Of a stretch of 6,913 nucleotides of DNA, positions 1 to 6,352 are shown in pieces; the first letter of the stretch is position 1, and every line of letters starts with the position of its first letter. A program made the position numbers and the translations under genes. The DNA lies in assembly GCA_905372205.1 (NCBI GenBank), contig CAJPOH010000047.1, positions 1-6,913 of the forward strand, in the 5' to 3' direction. The notes under the pieces are model-generated. The model was given only the letters and a program-made list of their open reading frames with translations, searched no databases and was not told the origin of the DNA. Origin of the DNA: an uncultured Treponema sp. GTDB taxonomy: Bacteria; Spirochaetota; Spirochaetia; Treponematales; Treponemataceae.

Positions 1-728
1 CTGTTTCAGTTTTATCGTTATACTTTATGAAAGGTGACGGAAAAAGTATAATAGAAAAAAGCAAAGATTTGTTTGAAAATATTTACGCAATGTTTATTAT
101 ATCTCACCCTTTTTCTGCTATTTCTTTTTTTTCGCTATTAAAGTCTTGCATAATAAGCCTTGCCTTAGCTTTTTTAACAACCATTATTAGTGTTTTGTTT
201 TCTCTACCTTTAGCAATTTTAAGCACAAAGTTTTTAGCTTCCAATAACATTATAAAAAACATAATATCCTGTTTTTCTTCATTTGTGCGTGCTATTCCAA
301 CAATCATTTGGGTTATGCTTTTTTCTGTATGTTTAGGTGTTGGACCCATTGCAACAATAATTGGATTAAGTTTTCATAGTATCGCATATTTAGTTTATGC
401 TTTTAGTATGAATTTTAATAGCATATCACAAAACACAATAGATTCTCTTTCTTCTTGTGGGGCTTCTAAACTAGCCATTTTAACTCAAGCTGTTTTGCCA
501 TCTTCGTTAAAACAAATTATTTCGTGGAGTTTCTTTCGCTTTGAAATTAATTTTATGAATGTTGTAGCTCTTGGTTCTGCAGCAGGCGCTGGTGGAATAG
601 GCTATGAACTTTTTATAGCTGGAAGTATGGAATTTAATATAAAAGCTGTCGGAATTATAAGCTATTTTCTCCTCTTTGTTAGTTTGACGCTAGAGTTTAT
701 TTCAAACAAAATCAAAAAAAGGGTGTAG
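1..728 (+). CDS. phnE: Phosphonate/phosphate-type ABC transporter permease, PhnE family (5' partial)
   Basis: This is the inner-membrane permease of a phosphonate-type ABC importer, which passes phosphonate, phosphite or phosphate with a PhnD-like binding protein and a PhnC-like ATPase. The frame is open from base 3 to the TAG at 726-728 (241 residues visible). The first ATG at 27 has no ribosome binding site, and the residues before it (VSVLSLYF) read like the end of a first membrane helix, so the true start lies outside the window. Features, counting from the codon at base 3: several hydrophobic segments; VRAIPTIIW near 95-103; an EAA-type ATPase-contact loop (SCGASKLAILTQAVLP, about 151-166); and FRFEINFMNVVALGSAAGAGGIGYE-like sequence at 178-202, which matches the E. 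coli PhnE pattern of YRFESN then GAGGIG. Family assignment is firm. The exact substrate cannot be read, and the binding-protein and ATPase genes would lie to the left. Confidence 0.88.
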   Translation, partial: VSVLSLYFMKGDGKSIIEKSKDLFENIYAMFIISHPFSAISFFSLLKSCIISLALAFLTTIISVLFSLPLAILSTKFLASNNIIKNIISCFSSFVRAIPTIIWVMLFSVCLGVGPIATIIGLSFHSIAYLVYAFSMNFNSISQNTIDSLSSCGASKLAILTQAVLPSSLKQIISWSFFRFEINFMNVVALGSAAGAGGIGYELFIAGSMEFNIKAVGIISYFLLFVSLTLEFISNKIKKRV

Positions 729-800
729 GGGAGACATCTGATTAATTCAGCTCAATCTCTTCGAGCTTTGCAAGTCATAATTAACTCATAAGTCTCCCTA
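726..800 (-). terminator. Nested inverted repeat between convergent genes; possible terminator
   Basis: Three nested inverted repeats occupy the gap between the phnE stop and the stop of the small minus-strand ORF. The outer arm is GGGAGAC (729-735) with GTCTCCC (792-798), extendable by TA/TA with one bulged base. The middle arm is TTAATT (742-747) with AATTAA (779-784). The inner arm is AGCTC (749-753) with GAGCT (763-767). Read on the minus strand the outer arm is followed, after about six bases, by a run of seven T (714-720), so termination of the small ORF transcript is the simplest reading. No T-run follows on the plus strand. The long loop and the offset T-run are poor for a classical intrinsic terminator, so a structured RNA or a small repeat remnant remains possible. 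Confidence 0.4.
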
Positions 801-804
801 AAAT

Positions 805-993
805 CTAGTTACTTACTTCCTGGATATATCCTGTACGTAGACACAGGTCGAACAAATCTTTTTCAATGTAGTCTTCACTTTCTTTAACATAACCCTCAAT
901 ATCCCTACATATCCTTATTACATATCCAGTTTTCTTTTCACTGATGATAGAACAATATGACATCTTGCCTTTTGCTTTTTGAATCAAATACAT
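805..993 (-). CDS. Small protein of unknown function (62 aa)
   Basis: I do not recognise this family. It encodes 62 residues with no signal peptide and no clear membrane segment. The composition is mixed and charged (KGK, EKK, ESEDYIEKD), with three cysteines spaced too far apart for a zinc knuckle. I take it as a real gene rather than a shadow for three reasons: GGAGG (1001-1005) sits 7 bases before the ATG, a good promoter lies just upstream (1030-1058), and no competing gene is on the other strand. The C-terminal half (EGYVKESEDYIEKDLFDLCLR) looks helical. It lies downstream of the HPt gene in the same direction with an 85-base gap, so it may be transcribed both by readthrough and from its own promoter. 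Its stop is only about six bases from the nested inverted repeat. Confidence 0.72.
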   Translation of the reverse strand: MYLIQKAKGKMSYCSIISEKKTGYVIRICRDIEGYVKESEDYIEKDLFDLCLRTGYIQEVSN

Positions 994-1029
994 ACCTTAG
1001 CCTCCGCATGATTGATTTGTCCCTCCCTA

Positions 1030-1058
1030 ATTATCTTACATTTTCGGTATGCAGGCAA
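1030..1058 (-). promoter_or_regulatory. Sigma-70-type promoter for the 62-aa ORF
   Basis: On the minus strand, TTGCCT (1053-1058; four of six match TTGACA) is followed after exactly 17 bases by GATAAT (1030-1035; five of six match TATAAT). The expected transcription start is near 1022-1024, giving a leader of about 30 bases that carries the GGAGG at 1001-1005. It lies between the end of the HPt gene and the small ORF, so it would give that ORF independent expression. Confidence 0.6.
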
Positions 1059-1078
1059 AATCACATTAATTTATGTTT

Positions 1079-1429
1079 TTAAGTTTTCACCTTATTGATT
1101 TCAGTTTTAACAGCCATAAATTTATTAGTTGCTATCTTATATAGTTGCAATAGCTCTTTTTGGCTTAATACAGTAGCTCCCTTTTCCATTTCTAACATTG
1201 TGCTAGCGAATTCTTTTGCACTAATATTGAGAGAACTTCCTTTTATTAAATGAGATTTACGCCTTATCTCATCTCGCTGGGAATCAAAATCTGAATTGTT
1301 TAAAAGGCTTTGTAAAAGAGACATTTGCTCTTCAGTTTGCAAAAGATAGTTTTTTAATAGTTCTTTTGCATTTTCTTCATCACCCATTAAGAGTTCAACA
1401 ACAGAACTAAAATTAAATATTTCAGACAT
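1079..1429 (-). CDS. Free-standing HPt-domain histidine phosphotransfer protein
   Basis: This is a cytoplasmic phosphorelay carrier. A His on a four-helix bundle receives phosphate from a receiver domain and passes it to another. The diagnostic motif HLIKGSS (residues 60-66) follows helix SQRDEIRRKS, so His60 is the predicted phosphoacceptor and KGSS the conserved turn. The protein has 116 residues, the usual size for a single HPt domain, with no other domain. Start choice: an ATG at 1441 would overlap the NifU stop (TAATG), but GGAG at 1436-1439 lies 6 bases before the ATG at 1427-1429, which gives MSEIFNF and is preferred. No kinase or receiver gene is visible, so its partners are unknown. 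It probably shares a transcript with the NifU-like gene just upstream. No convincing terminator follows it. Confidence 0.85.
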   Translation of the reverse strand: MSEIFNFSSVVELLMGDEENAKELLKNYLLQTEEQMSLLQSLLNNSDFDSQRDEIRRKSHLIKGSSLNISAKEFASTMLEMEKGATVLSQKELLQLYKIATNKFMAVKTEINKVKT

Positions 1430-1440
1430 CTGAGACTCCA

Positions 1441-1668
1441 TTAAACAGACACAACTTCTGTAACTTCAGGAAACATATCCTTTAATCTCGCTTCAATTCC
1501 CATCTTTAGTGTTAATGTTGCCATAGGACAAGAGCCACATGCACCTTGCAAGCTTAAATAAACCTTCCCATCGTCTGAGATTGATTTTAGTTCCACATCT
1601 CCACCGTCTGCTTGTAGCATAGGTCTTATATTTTCAATCGCTTCTTTAATTTTTTCATTATCTAGCAT
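1441..1668 (-). CDS. NifU C-terminal domain (Nfu-type) iron-sulfur cluster scaffold
   Basis: This is a small Nfu/NifU-C protein that binds a [4Fe-4S] cluster between two subunits and delivers it to client apoproteins in the cytoplasm. It has 75 residues and consists of the domain alone: helix NEKIKEAIENIRPMLQ, the family motif DGGDVEL (21-27), strand KVYLSLQGAC, and the cluster-ligating CGSC (Cys44 and Cys47) followed by PMATLTLKMGIEARL. AAGGAG (1675-1680) stands 6 bases before the ATG, a strong start. The upstream gap to the phosphate-transporter gene is 57 bases and very AT-rich; I see neither a clear terminator nor a convincing promoter there, so operon membership is open. Its stop falls 12 bases before the chosen start of the HPt gene, suggesting coupled translation. 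Confidence 0.92.
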   Translation of the reverse strand: MLDNEKIKEAIENIRPMLQADGGDVELKSISDDGKVYLSLQGACGSCPMATLTLKMGIEARLKDMFPEVTEVVSV

Positions 1669-1725
1669 AGTTGTCTCCTTAATTCCAAAACAAATTTAAA
1701 AAATTATCTAAATATAATAGTTACT

Positions 1726-3405
1726 TTATGCTACATACAATTGTGAGAGTGCCTTTGAAATACTAAAAGCGAAGTCTCCTATCTTTTCTATATTTCGCAC
1801 TATATCAATATATAGTAGCTCAGTTTTTACGGCTGCACCTTTTTCAAGTTGATGACTTGCCAGTGTTTTAAGTTCAGATCTAATTTCATCAATTTTGTCT
1901 TCCATATCACATGCTTTTTTAAACTGTTCAGGTGACATAGGTGCATTCAAGTGTTCATGTACAAAGTGGATAAATTCATCAACAAAGGTTATATATTCAA
2001 GTAATTTCTCCATATTTTTTTTAGAAATAGGTTTTTCTAGTTTTGTATTTTTTTTAGTGATAAAAAGAGCCACTTCATATATTTCATCAGTAATGTTTTC
2101 TAAGTTATCCACCATTCCAAGCATAAGACGCACTTTAACTCTTTCTTTTTCAGAAAGAGATAAGCCCAAAGTTGAAACAAGATATTCTGAAAGTTCATCT
2201 TGCATTTGATCCACATAATCTTCTTTTTCTGCAAGATATTTTTCTGCTTGTGTGAATGATATCGCTTTATTTTTTTCTAAGACTTTTTTTAACATAAGAG
2301 ACATCTTGCAGACAATATTAGACATTTTTATTATCTCATGTTCTGCTGCTATTATAAAAGAACTTATATTTTCTTTCATGCTTGGTGCTTGAAATGGAAA
2401 GATATAAACTCCATATTTTTCATCTTCGCTCTCATTTTCTTTTGGTTTTATGAGAAATCGTACAAATTTAGCAATTGGAGTTACGAATGGAAGAGCTATA
2501 ATTGTGTTTAAAACGTTAAACAGTGTGTGATACACTGCAATCCTAAATGCAATGTTTTCTGTGGAAGGTCCTCCCGGTGTAAAATAATCTATTGTCCATA
2601 AAGAAAAATGAAAGAACAATAGGGCAATTACAGAACCTGCAACATTAAAAAGAACGTGGACAGCAGCAGCCCGTCTTGCATTGAGGCGAGAACCTATAGA
2701 AGCTAAAATAGCGTCTACAGTGGAACCTACATTGCTTCCTAAAATGCTTGCAGCGGCGAACTCCCACCCAATTACATTTGATTGTGCCATAGCAATAACT
2801 ACAGCGGTTGTTCCACTTGAAGAGTGTAAAATGACAGTTAAAATAAGACCTAATGAAATTGCAACGAGTATGGCAGTAGGTCCTGTTTTTTTAAGTATTC
2901 CAATAAAAAATAAGTGTTCTTGTGTTATACTTGGTGCTATTTGTGTAAGCCAGTCCAAACCAATAAAAAGTAAGGCAAAGCCCATTATAGCTTCTCCAAC
3001 ATTTTCACATTTTAGTTTTTTGAAGAAATGTAAAAAGTAGCCCACTCCAAAAGCAGGAAGGGCAAACGTTGAAAGAGAAAATTTTCCAACTATAGAAACA
3101 ATCCATGCTGTTACAGTAGTACCAATATTTGCACCAAAAATAAGACCTATTGCTTGTTCTAGTGTTAAAAGTCCTGCATTGACAAAGGAGACTGTCATAA
3201 CAGTTGTGGCACCTGATGACTGAACTAAACCTGTAACAACGATTCCAGTGAAGACAGCAAGAAACCGATTGCCTGTCATTAAGTTTAGGGCGTTCTGTAC
3301 TCCTTTATTAGCACTCTTTTGAATACCATCACTCATTATTTTCATTCCATAAAGAATGAAACCTAAGCTACCTATCATCTTTGATAAAACAATTAAAAGT
3401 GCCAT
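1726..3405 (-). CDS. Na+/phosphate cotransporter family protein (NptA/YjbB type) with C-terminal PhoU-like domain
   Basis: This is an inner-membrane sodium-coupled phosphate transporter of 559 residues, a usual length for the bacterial two-domain form. The membrane part (about 1-320) holds the two Na/Pi-cotransporter repeats. Repeat one has QSSGATT (62-68) and GANIGTT (91-97). Repeat two has HSSSGTT (194-200) and GSNVGST (223-229). The paired QSS-type and G-N-GTT motifs are the substrate and ion site signature. After a charged linker (PKENESEDEK, 321-330), residues about 345-555 form a helical PhoU-like region with two bundle halves, the second containing DKIDEIR and IVRNIEKIGD. The start ATG has GAGG (3411-3414) five bases upstream. 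It lies 21 bases after the secreted-protein gene and so is probably cotranscribed with it. Some family members export rather than import phosphate, and direction cannot be told here. Confidence 0.92.
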   Translation of the reverse strand: MALLIVLSKMIGSLGFILYGMKIMSDGIQKSANKGVQNALNLMTGNRFLAVFTGIVVTGLVQSSGATTVMTVSFVNAGLLTLEQAIGLIFGANIGTTVTAWIVSIVGKFSLSTFALPAFGVGYFLHFFKKLKCENVGEAIMGFALLFIGLDWLTQIAPSITQEHLFFIGILKKTGPTAILVAISLGLILTVILHSSSGTTAVVIAMAQSNVIGWEFAAASILGSNVGSTVDAILASIGSRLNARRAAAVHVLFNVAGSVIALLFFHFSLWTIDYFTPGGPSTENIAFRIAVYHTLFNVLNTIIALPFVTPIAKFVRFLIKPKENESEDEKYGVYIFPFQAPSMKENISSFIIAAEHEIIKMSNIVCKMSLMLKKVLEKNKAISFTQAEKYLAEKEDYVDQMQDELSEYLVSTLGLSLSEKERVKVRLMLGMVDNLENITDEIYEVALFITKKNTKLEKPISKKNMEKLLEYITFVDEFIHFVHEHLNAPMSPEQFKKACDMEDKIDEIRSELKTLASHQLEKGAAVKTELLYIDIVRNIEKIGDFAFSISKALSQLYVA

Positions 3406-3426
3406 TTATGCCTCATAAACTCGTTT

Positions 3427-4077
3427 TTATTTTAAGTACATTGTTTCAAAAATCCACTTCTTAGGTCGCGGAAAACCCTTCACATATATTGCTATTTTTG
3501 TTTTTTCATACATTTCAATTTTGTCTATCTTTTTTTTAATGCCTATTTTTTTAACATTCATACCAAAGCATTCAGAAAAAATATTGTTTTCTGCCTTGTT
3601 AAAACCAATATGTTTTTCGTAAATAGCAGTGCCTATTTCAATGTATTTTTCGTAGGGTTGTTTAAAGAAAATATCAATTATATGGGCTTCTAATTTGCTT
3701 TTCGGAACAGCTCCTATTTCTATTTCTTCTATTATGTTTATAGGAATTAAGGCATAGACTCTTTCATTGCCATAAATGATTTTTGTTTCTAGCTCTCTTA
3801 ATATACTGCCTTTAATTAAAATCCTATTTCCTGTTTTTATTAAATAGGCATTTGTTGCATAAAGGAGCTCAAAGAGATTTAGTTCTTGCTTTATAGCTTC
3901 GCTCAAAATAGCATCTACTTCTTCTTTTGTGCAAGAGTGCGTTTCATCTTGTCTAAATGAAAAATTTGCTAATACATTTTCTATAGCTTCTTTTTCTTTT
4001 TCATAGTTTACTTTTGCAAATAAAGGACATTGCAAAATGAAAACAAAAACTATGTAGAATAAATATTTACTTTTCAT
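3427..4077 (-). CDS. Secreted protein of unknown function
   Basis: I do not recognise this family. The product has 216 residues and an N-terminal signal peptide: MKSK, a hydrophobic core (YLFYIVFVFILQCPLF), and a plausible signal peptidase I site after Ala21 (PLFA-KV). Cys17 in FILQC is a poor lipobox because Gln stands at -1, so a lipoprotein is less likely. The mature part begins helical (KVNYEKEKEAIENVLANF) and later has strand-like stretches (YALIPINIIEEIEIG, TKIAIYVKGF). Cys49 and Cys170 are the only cysteines after the signal and could form a disulfide. The start at 4077 overlaps the end of the P-II-like gene by 11 bases (ATGAAAAGTAA), with a weak GAGAAA upstream. The in-frame ATG at 4110 would put 11 charged and polar residues before the signal peptide and is rejected. 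Tight coupling to the P-II-like and DUF1538 genes suggests a periplasmic partner, by inference only. Confidence 0.8.
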   Translation of the reverse strand: MKSKYLFYIVFVFILQCPLFAKVNYEKEKEAIENVLANFSFRQDETHSCTKEEVDAILSEAIKQELNLFELLYATNAYLIKTGNRILIKGSILRELETKIIYGNERVYALIPINIIEEIEIGAVPKSKLEAHIIDIFFKQPYEKYIEIGTAIYEKHIGFNKAENNIFSECFGMNVKKIGIKKKIDKIEMYEKTKIAIYVKGFPRPKKWIFETMYLK

Positions 4078-4717
4078 TTTTATATTTCTCAGACTTTCCC
4101 AAATTAACATATTCTTCTATAGGAAGACTAAACATAATACCCATTCCAGGTTCATGCAAGATTTCTAATTCTTTTATTGCATTTTTAACTCTGTATGCTT
4201 TTTCTTTACTCACAGCAATGAGTAGTTGCTCTTTTTCTGGCACTATAGTAATTCCAAAAAACTTTTCATCCTCTTTTCTACCTGTGCCTCGTGCATGGAT
4301 AATTGAACCTCCATCAGCTCCTGCTTTACGAGCAGCCATCATAACTTCATCAGCATATCCACGCGTTACAATAACCGAAATCATCTGTCCAATTCGCTTC
4401 ACAGTTTCCTCCTTATATCTAGTTATAGTTGGTATAACATAAAGACTTGCATGTTTTATTTTTTTGAATAGTTTGTTTTGAATAATAGCATCAAAAATTA
4501 CCCTGTAATCTTCTTCTGTAGTAAGTATTTGCAATAATTCTATTGGTTCATCTCCAAGACATAGCATATAGGCAAGTGAGTTTTTGGGAGGTTGGCGACC
4601 TGTGCATATTGTTCCCCCTTTTGCACCACTTGCATATAAATCTTCAAATAATGGCTCACCTTTATGGAGAGGAAGAGTTAAAAGCAACATTCTAGTGAAT
4701 TCTCTAGTCTCAATCAT
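4067..4717 (-). CDS. P-II-like regulator with two tandem P-II-type halves
   Basis: This is a soluble protein related to the P-II nitrogen-regulator superfamily, small-molecule-sensing trimers that often gate membrane transporters. The 216 residues fall into two ferredoxin-like halves. Half A (about 8-95) holds LYASGAKGGTICTGRQ and then ELLQILTTEEDYRVIFDAI. Half B (about 111-200) holds AARKAGADGGSIIHARGTGRK and then LLIAVSKEKAYRVKNAIKE. It ends with PGMGIMFSLPIEEYV, like the C-terminal strand of P-II proteins. The segment where the long T-loop sits in GlnB is shortened, and no uridylylatable Tyr is evident. The start ATG at 4717 has GGAG (4727-4730) upstream and overlaps the DUF1538 stop as ATGA, implying translational coupling. 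A possible extension to 4771 lies wholly inside the DUF1538 gene and is rejected. Pairing of P-II-like and DUF1538 genes is a known genomic association. The ligand is unknown. Confidence 0.85.
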   Translation of the reverse strand: MIETREFTRMLLLTLPLHKGEPLFEDLYASGAKGGTICTGRQPPKNSLAYMLCLGDEPIELLQILTTEEDYRVIFDAIIQNKLFKKIKHASLYVIPTITRYKEETVKRIGQMISVIVTRGYADEVMMAARKAGADGGSIIHARGTGRKEDEKFFGITIVPEKEQLLIAVSKEKAYRVKNAIKELEILHEPGMGIMFSLPIEEYVNLGKSEKYKNEK

Positions 4718-6207
4718 TTTGTTTTTCTCCTCTCTATTTCTGTTTTTCGCAATGCATGCTTCTTTTTGCATTCAAACATGCAACCCAATATTTGTATTGT
4801 GATGAGAGGAGAAAGAGAAGTCATTGCTATAAGACCAAAGGCATTGCTTGCAGAGCCAGAAGGAAAGTTAGCAGAAAAACCTAAAGCCAATGGCAAGACA
4901 AATGCACTAGAAATAGGACCAGAAGCAACACTTCCTGAATCAAAAGCAATTGCAGAAAAAAGTGGAGGGGTAAAGAGTGTTAGAACAAAAATCAATAAAT
5001 ATGAAGGAATAATCAAATACCAGATGCTAAAGTTAAATAAAATCTTTGCAATTGCAAGAGAAACAAAACATGAAGTACCTAAAGCCAAAGCCAAAAGCAT
5101 TATAGAAGTGCGAATATTGCCTTCAGAAATTTCTTCAACTTGAGCAATTAAAGCCCACGCTGCAGGTTCTGAGCAAACAACAGCTCCACCAATCACAAAG
5201 GCAATTGGCAAAGCTATCCAATTATAAGAAAGTAAGCTAAGTAATTTTCCTAATGTTTCGGCAGTTGGAATAAAAGCTGTGTTTGTGCCTAAGAAAAAAA
5301 AGCATAAACCTATGTATGAATAGATAAAACCCATTATAATTTTTCTCAATGCTTCTGGAGGAATATGTAGAATAAGAAACTGAAAAACTAGAAGTAAGAT
5401 TGCTAATGGAAGCATCGAAAGAAAAACACTCCACATTGTGCTAGGCAAAAGTTCTAATAGGTGTGGTATTGTTGAAGACGCGTGTTTTAAGCCTTCTTCC
5501 AGAGGTGCTATTGTCATGCCAGTGAGAAATTTATAGACCACAGCATAAAAAAGAACTAAAAGAATAGGAGATGCTACTGCCATTCCTGTGTAACCAAAAT
5601 TGTCATCATGAGCTGCTACGTCACTTCTAACTGAAGCAGAACCTACACCAAAGCTAATTATAAACGGCACTGTTAAAGGACCTGTAATTGCTCCGCCTGT
5701 ATCCAGTGCTATTGCAACATAAAGAGGGGAAACAAAAGCACTGAGTAAGAAAATTAATCCATAAACTAAAAGAATTATTAGCTTAAATGGAAGCTGAAAA
5801 ATTGTTCTGATAAGAGATAGGATAATCGCCAAAGCAAGACCTATGCTTGCAACAATTAATAGAGAGATGGCTGAAATATGCGAAACATTTTCTTCAACTT
5901 GTCTTCCTAAAATCAAAAGATTTGGTTCCGCCACAGCTACTAAAAAAGCAATTATTCCTCCAGAAATTAAAATAAACACAACCTTTTTACTTCTGATTAG
6001 ACTGGAACCTAAAAAAGAACCTATAGGCATAATACCAATGTCCATACCATGCAAAAAGAAAGTTAAACCTATCATTATAAGAGCAGAACCCTTTAAAAAG
6101 GAAAAAATTCCATTGCTTGAAAGAGGAGTGATTGTTATATGTAACAGAAATACTAAAATAGGAATTGGCAACAATGAAAAAAATACTGACTTTAGTGTTG
6201 ATTTAAT
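4714..6207 (-). CDS. DUF1538 polytopic membrane protein, probable transporter, with predicted ATT start
   Basis: This is an inner-membrane protein of the DUF1538 family, whose substrate is not established. It has 497 residues from the proposed ATT at 6207 and is internally duplicated, by eye about seven hydrophobic segments per half. EPNLLILGRQVEE (residues 94-106) repeats as EPAAWALIAQVEE (347-359). AIALDTGGAITGP (165-177) repeats as AIAFDSGSVASGP (419-431). The repeat offset is about 253 residues, and small-residue, Asp and Ser-rich motifs inside membrane segments suggest a transport path. The C-terminus is basic and probably cytoplasmic. Start: the nearest standard candidate is TTG at 6174, which has no ribosome binding site and cuts into the first helix. 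GGAGG (6216-6220) lies 8 bases before ATT (6205-6207), adding a family-like N-terminus (KSTLKSVFFSLLPI). It is the first gene of the minus-strand block and overlaps the P-II-like gene by four bases. Confidence 0.88.
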   Translation of the reverse strand: MKSTLKSVFFSLLPIPILVFLLHITITPLSSNGIFSFLKGSALIMIGLTFFLHGMDIGIMPIGSFLGSSLIRSKKVVFILISGGIIAFLVAVAEPNLLILGRQVEENVSHISAISLLIVASIGLALAIILSLIRTIFQLPFKLIILLVYGLIFLLSAFVSPLYVAIALDTGGAITGPLTVPFIISFGVGSASVRSDVAAHDDNFGYTGMAVASPILLVLFYAVVYKFLTGMTIAPLEEGLKHASSTIPHLLELLPSTMWSVFLSMLPLAILLLVFQFLILHIPPEALRKIIMGFIYSYIGLCFFFLGTNTAFIPTAETLGKLLSLLSYNWIALPIAFVIGGAVVCSEPAAWALIAQVEEISEGNIRTSIMLLALALGTSCFVSLAIAKILFNFSIWYLIIPSYLLIFVLTLFTPPLFSAIAFDSGSVASGPISSAFVLPLALGFSANFPSGSASNAFGLIAMTSLSPLITIQILGCMFECKKKHALRKTEIERRKTK

Positions 6208-6220
6208 TTTTTTTGCCTCC
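6205..6220 (-). promoter_or_regulatory. Ribosome binding site and ATT start codon of the DUF1538 gene
   Basis: On the minus strand, GGAGG (6216-6220) is followed by an 8-base spacer (C then seven or more A) and ATT (6205-6207) in the DUF1538 frame. A stop codon (TAG, 6220-6222) overlaps the ribosome binding site in the same frame, so the start must lie downstream of it. No ATG, GTG or TTG occurs in frame before 6174. The site therefore decides the start as ATT, assuming the base calls are right. Confidence 0.65.
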
Positions 6221-6244
6221 TAATAGTATAAATACGAGTGTATC

Positions 6245-6275
6245 ATAATATGAAGTAAAAAGTTAGGGGTGTAAA
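6245..6275 (-). promoter_or_regulatory. Candidate promoter of the DUF1538 operon
   Basis: On the minus strand, TTTACA (6270-6275; five of six match TTGACA) is followed by CATATT after 17 bases (6247-6252; four of six) or by TATTAT after 19 bases (6245-6250; five of six). The two -10 choices overlap, and neither combination is ideal. Transcription would start near 6238-6240, giving a leader of about 30 bases before the ATT start. No other candidate in the divergent gap is better. Confidence 0.4.
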
Positions 6276-6309
6276 AGAATCTCATAGAATGGACACGCGA
6301 TTCGAAGTA

Positions 6310-6338
6310 TTGACACAATAGGAGAAAAAAATTATCAT
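6310..6338 (+). promoter_or_regulatory. Strong sigma-70-type promoter of tRNA-Phe
   Basis: A perfect -35 TTGACA (6310-6315) is followed by exactly 17 bases and a -10 TATCAT (6333-6338; five of six match TATAAT). The predicted start is near 6345, about 8 bases before the mature tRNA 5' end, a typical short stable-RNA leader. No other promoter is evident before the prsW frame, so this one may also drive prsW. Confidence 0.75.
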
Positions 6339-6352
6339 TGCGAGCGTGTTTA

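Noticed and set aside
1057..1078. Hairpin after the HPt gene (ACAT/ATGT followed by TTTT)
   Set aside because: Four AT-rich base pairs are too weak to call a terminator.
1669..1725. Possible promoter or terminator between the phosphate transporter and NifU genes
   Set aside because: AT-rich text offers TATATT and a weak TTGTAT 18 bases upstream, plus a 5-bp AT hairpin, but both are expected by chance in this composition.
4078..4110. N-terminal extension of the secreted protein to 4110
   Set aside because: It places charged and polar residues ahead of a complete signal peptide. The ATG at 4077 gives a normal signal peptide start.
4718..4771. N-terminal extension of the P-II-like protein to an ATG at 4771
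   Set aside because: It lies inside the DUF1538 C-terminus, adds a charged tail with no family match, and the internal ATG at 4717 has a good GGAG and forms an ATGA overlap.
4766..5143. 125-residue plus-strand ORF opposite the DUF1538 gene
   Set aside because: It is antisense to a well-supported membrane gene, with low-complexity Lys/Glu/Ala composition typical of an antisense shadow and no ribosome binding site.
6172..6174. TTG as start of the DUF1538 gene
   Set aside because: No ribosome binding site precedes it and it would truncate the first membrane segment. The GGAGG-ATT site at 6205-6220 is better.
5843..6223. 126-residue plus-strand ORF opposite the start of the DUF1538 gene
   Set aside because: It is an antisense shadow of the hydrophobic N-terminal half, with no domain signal and no ribosome binding site.
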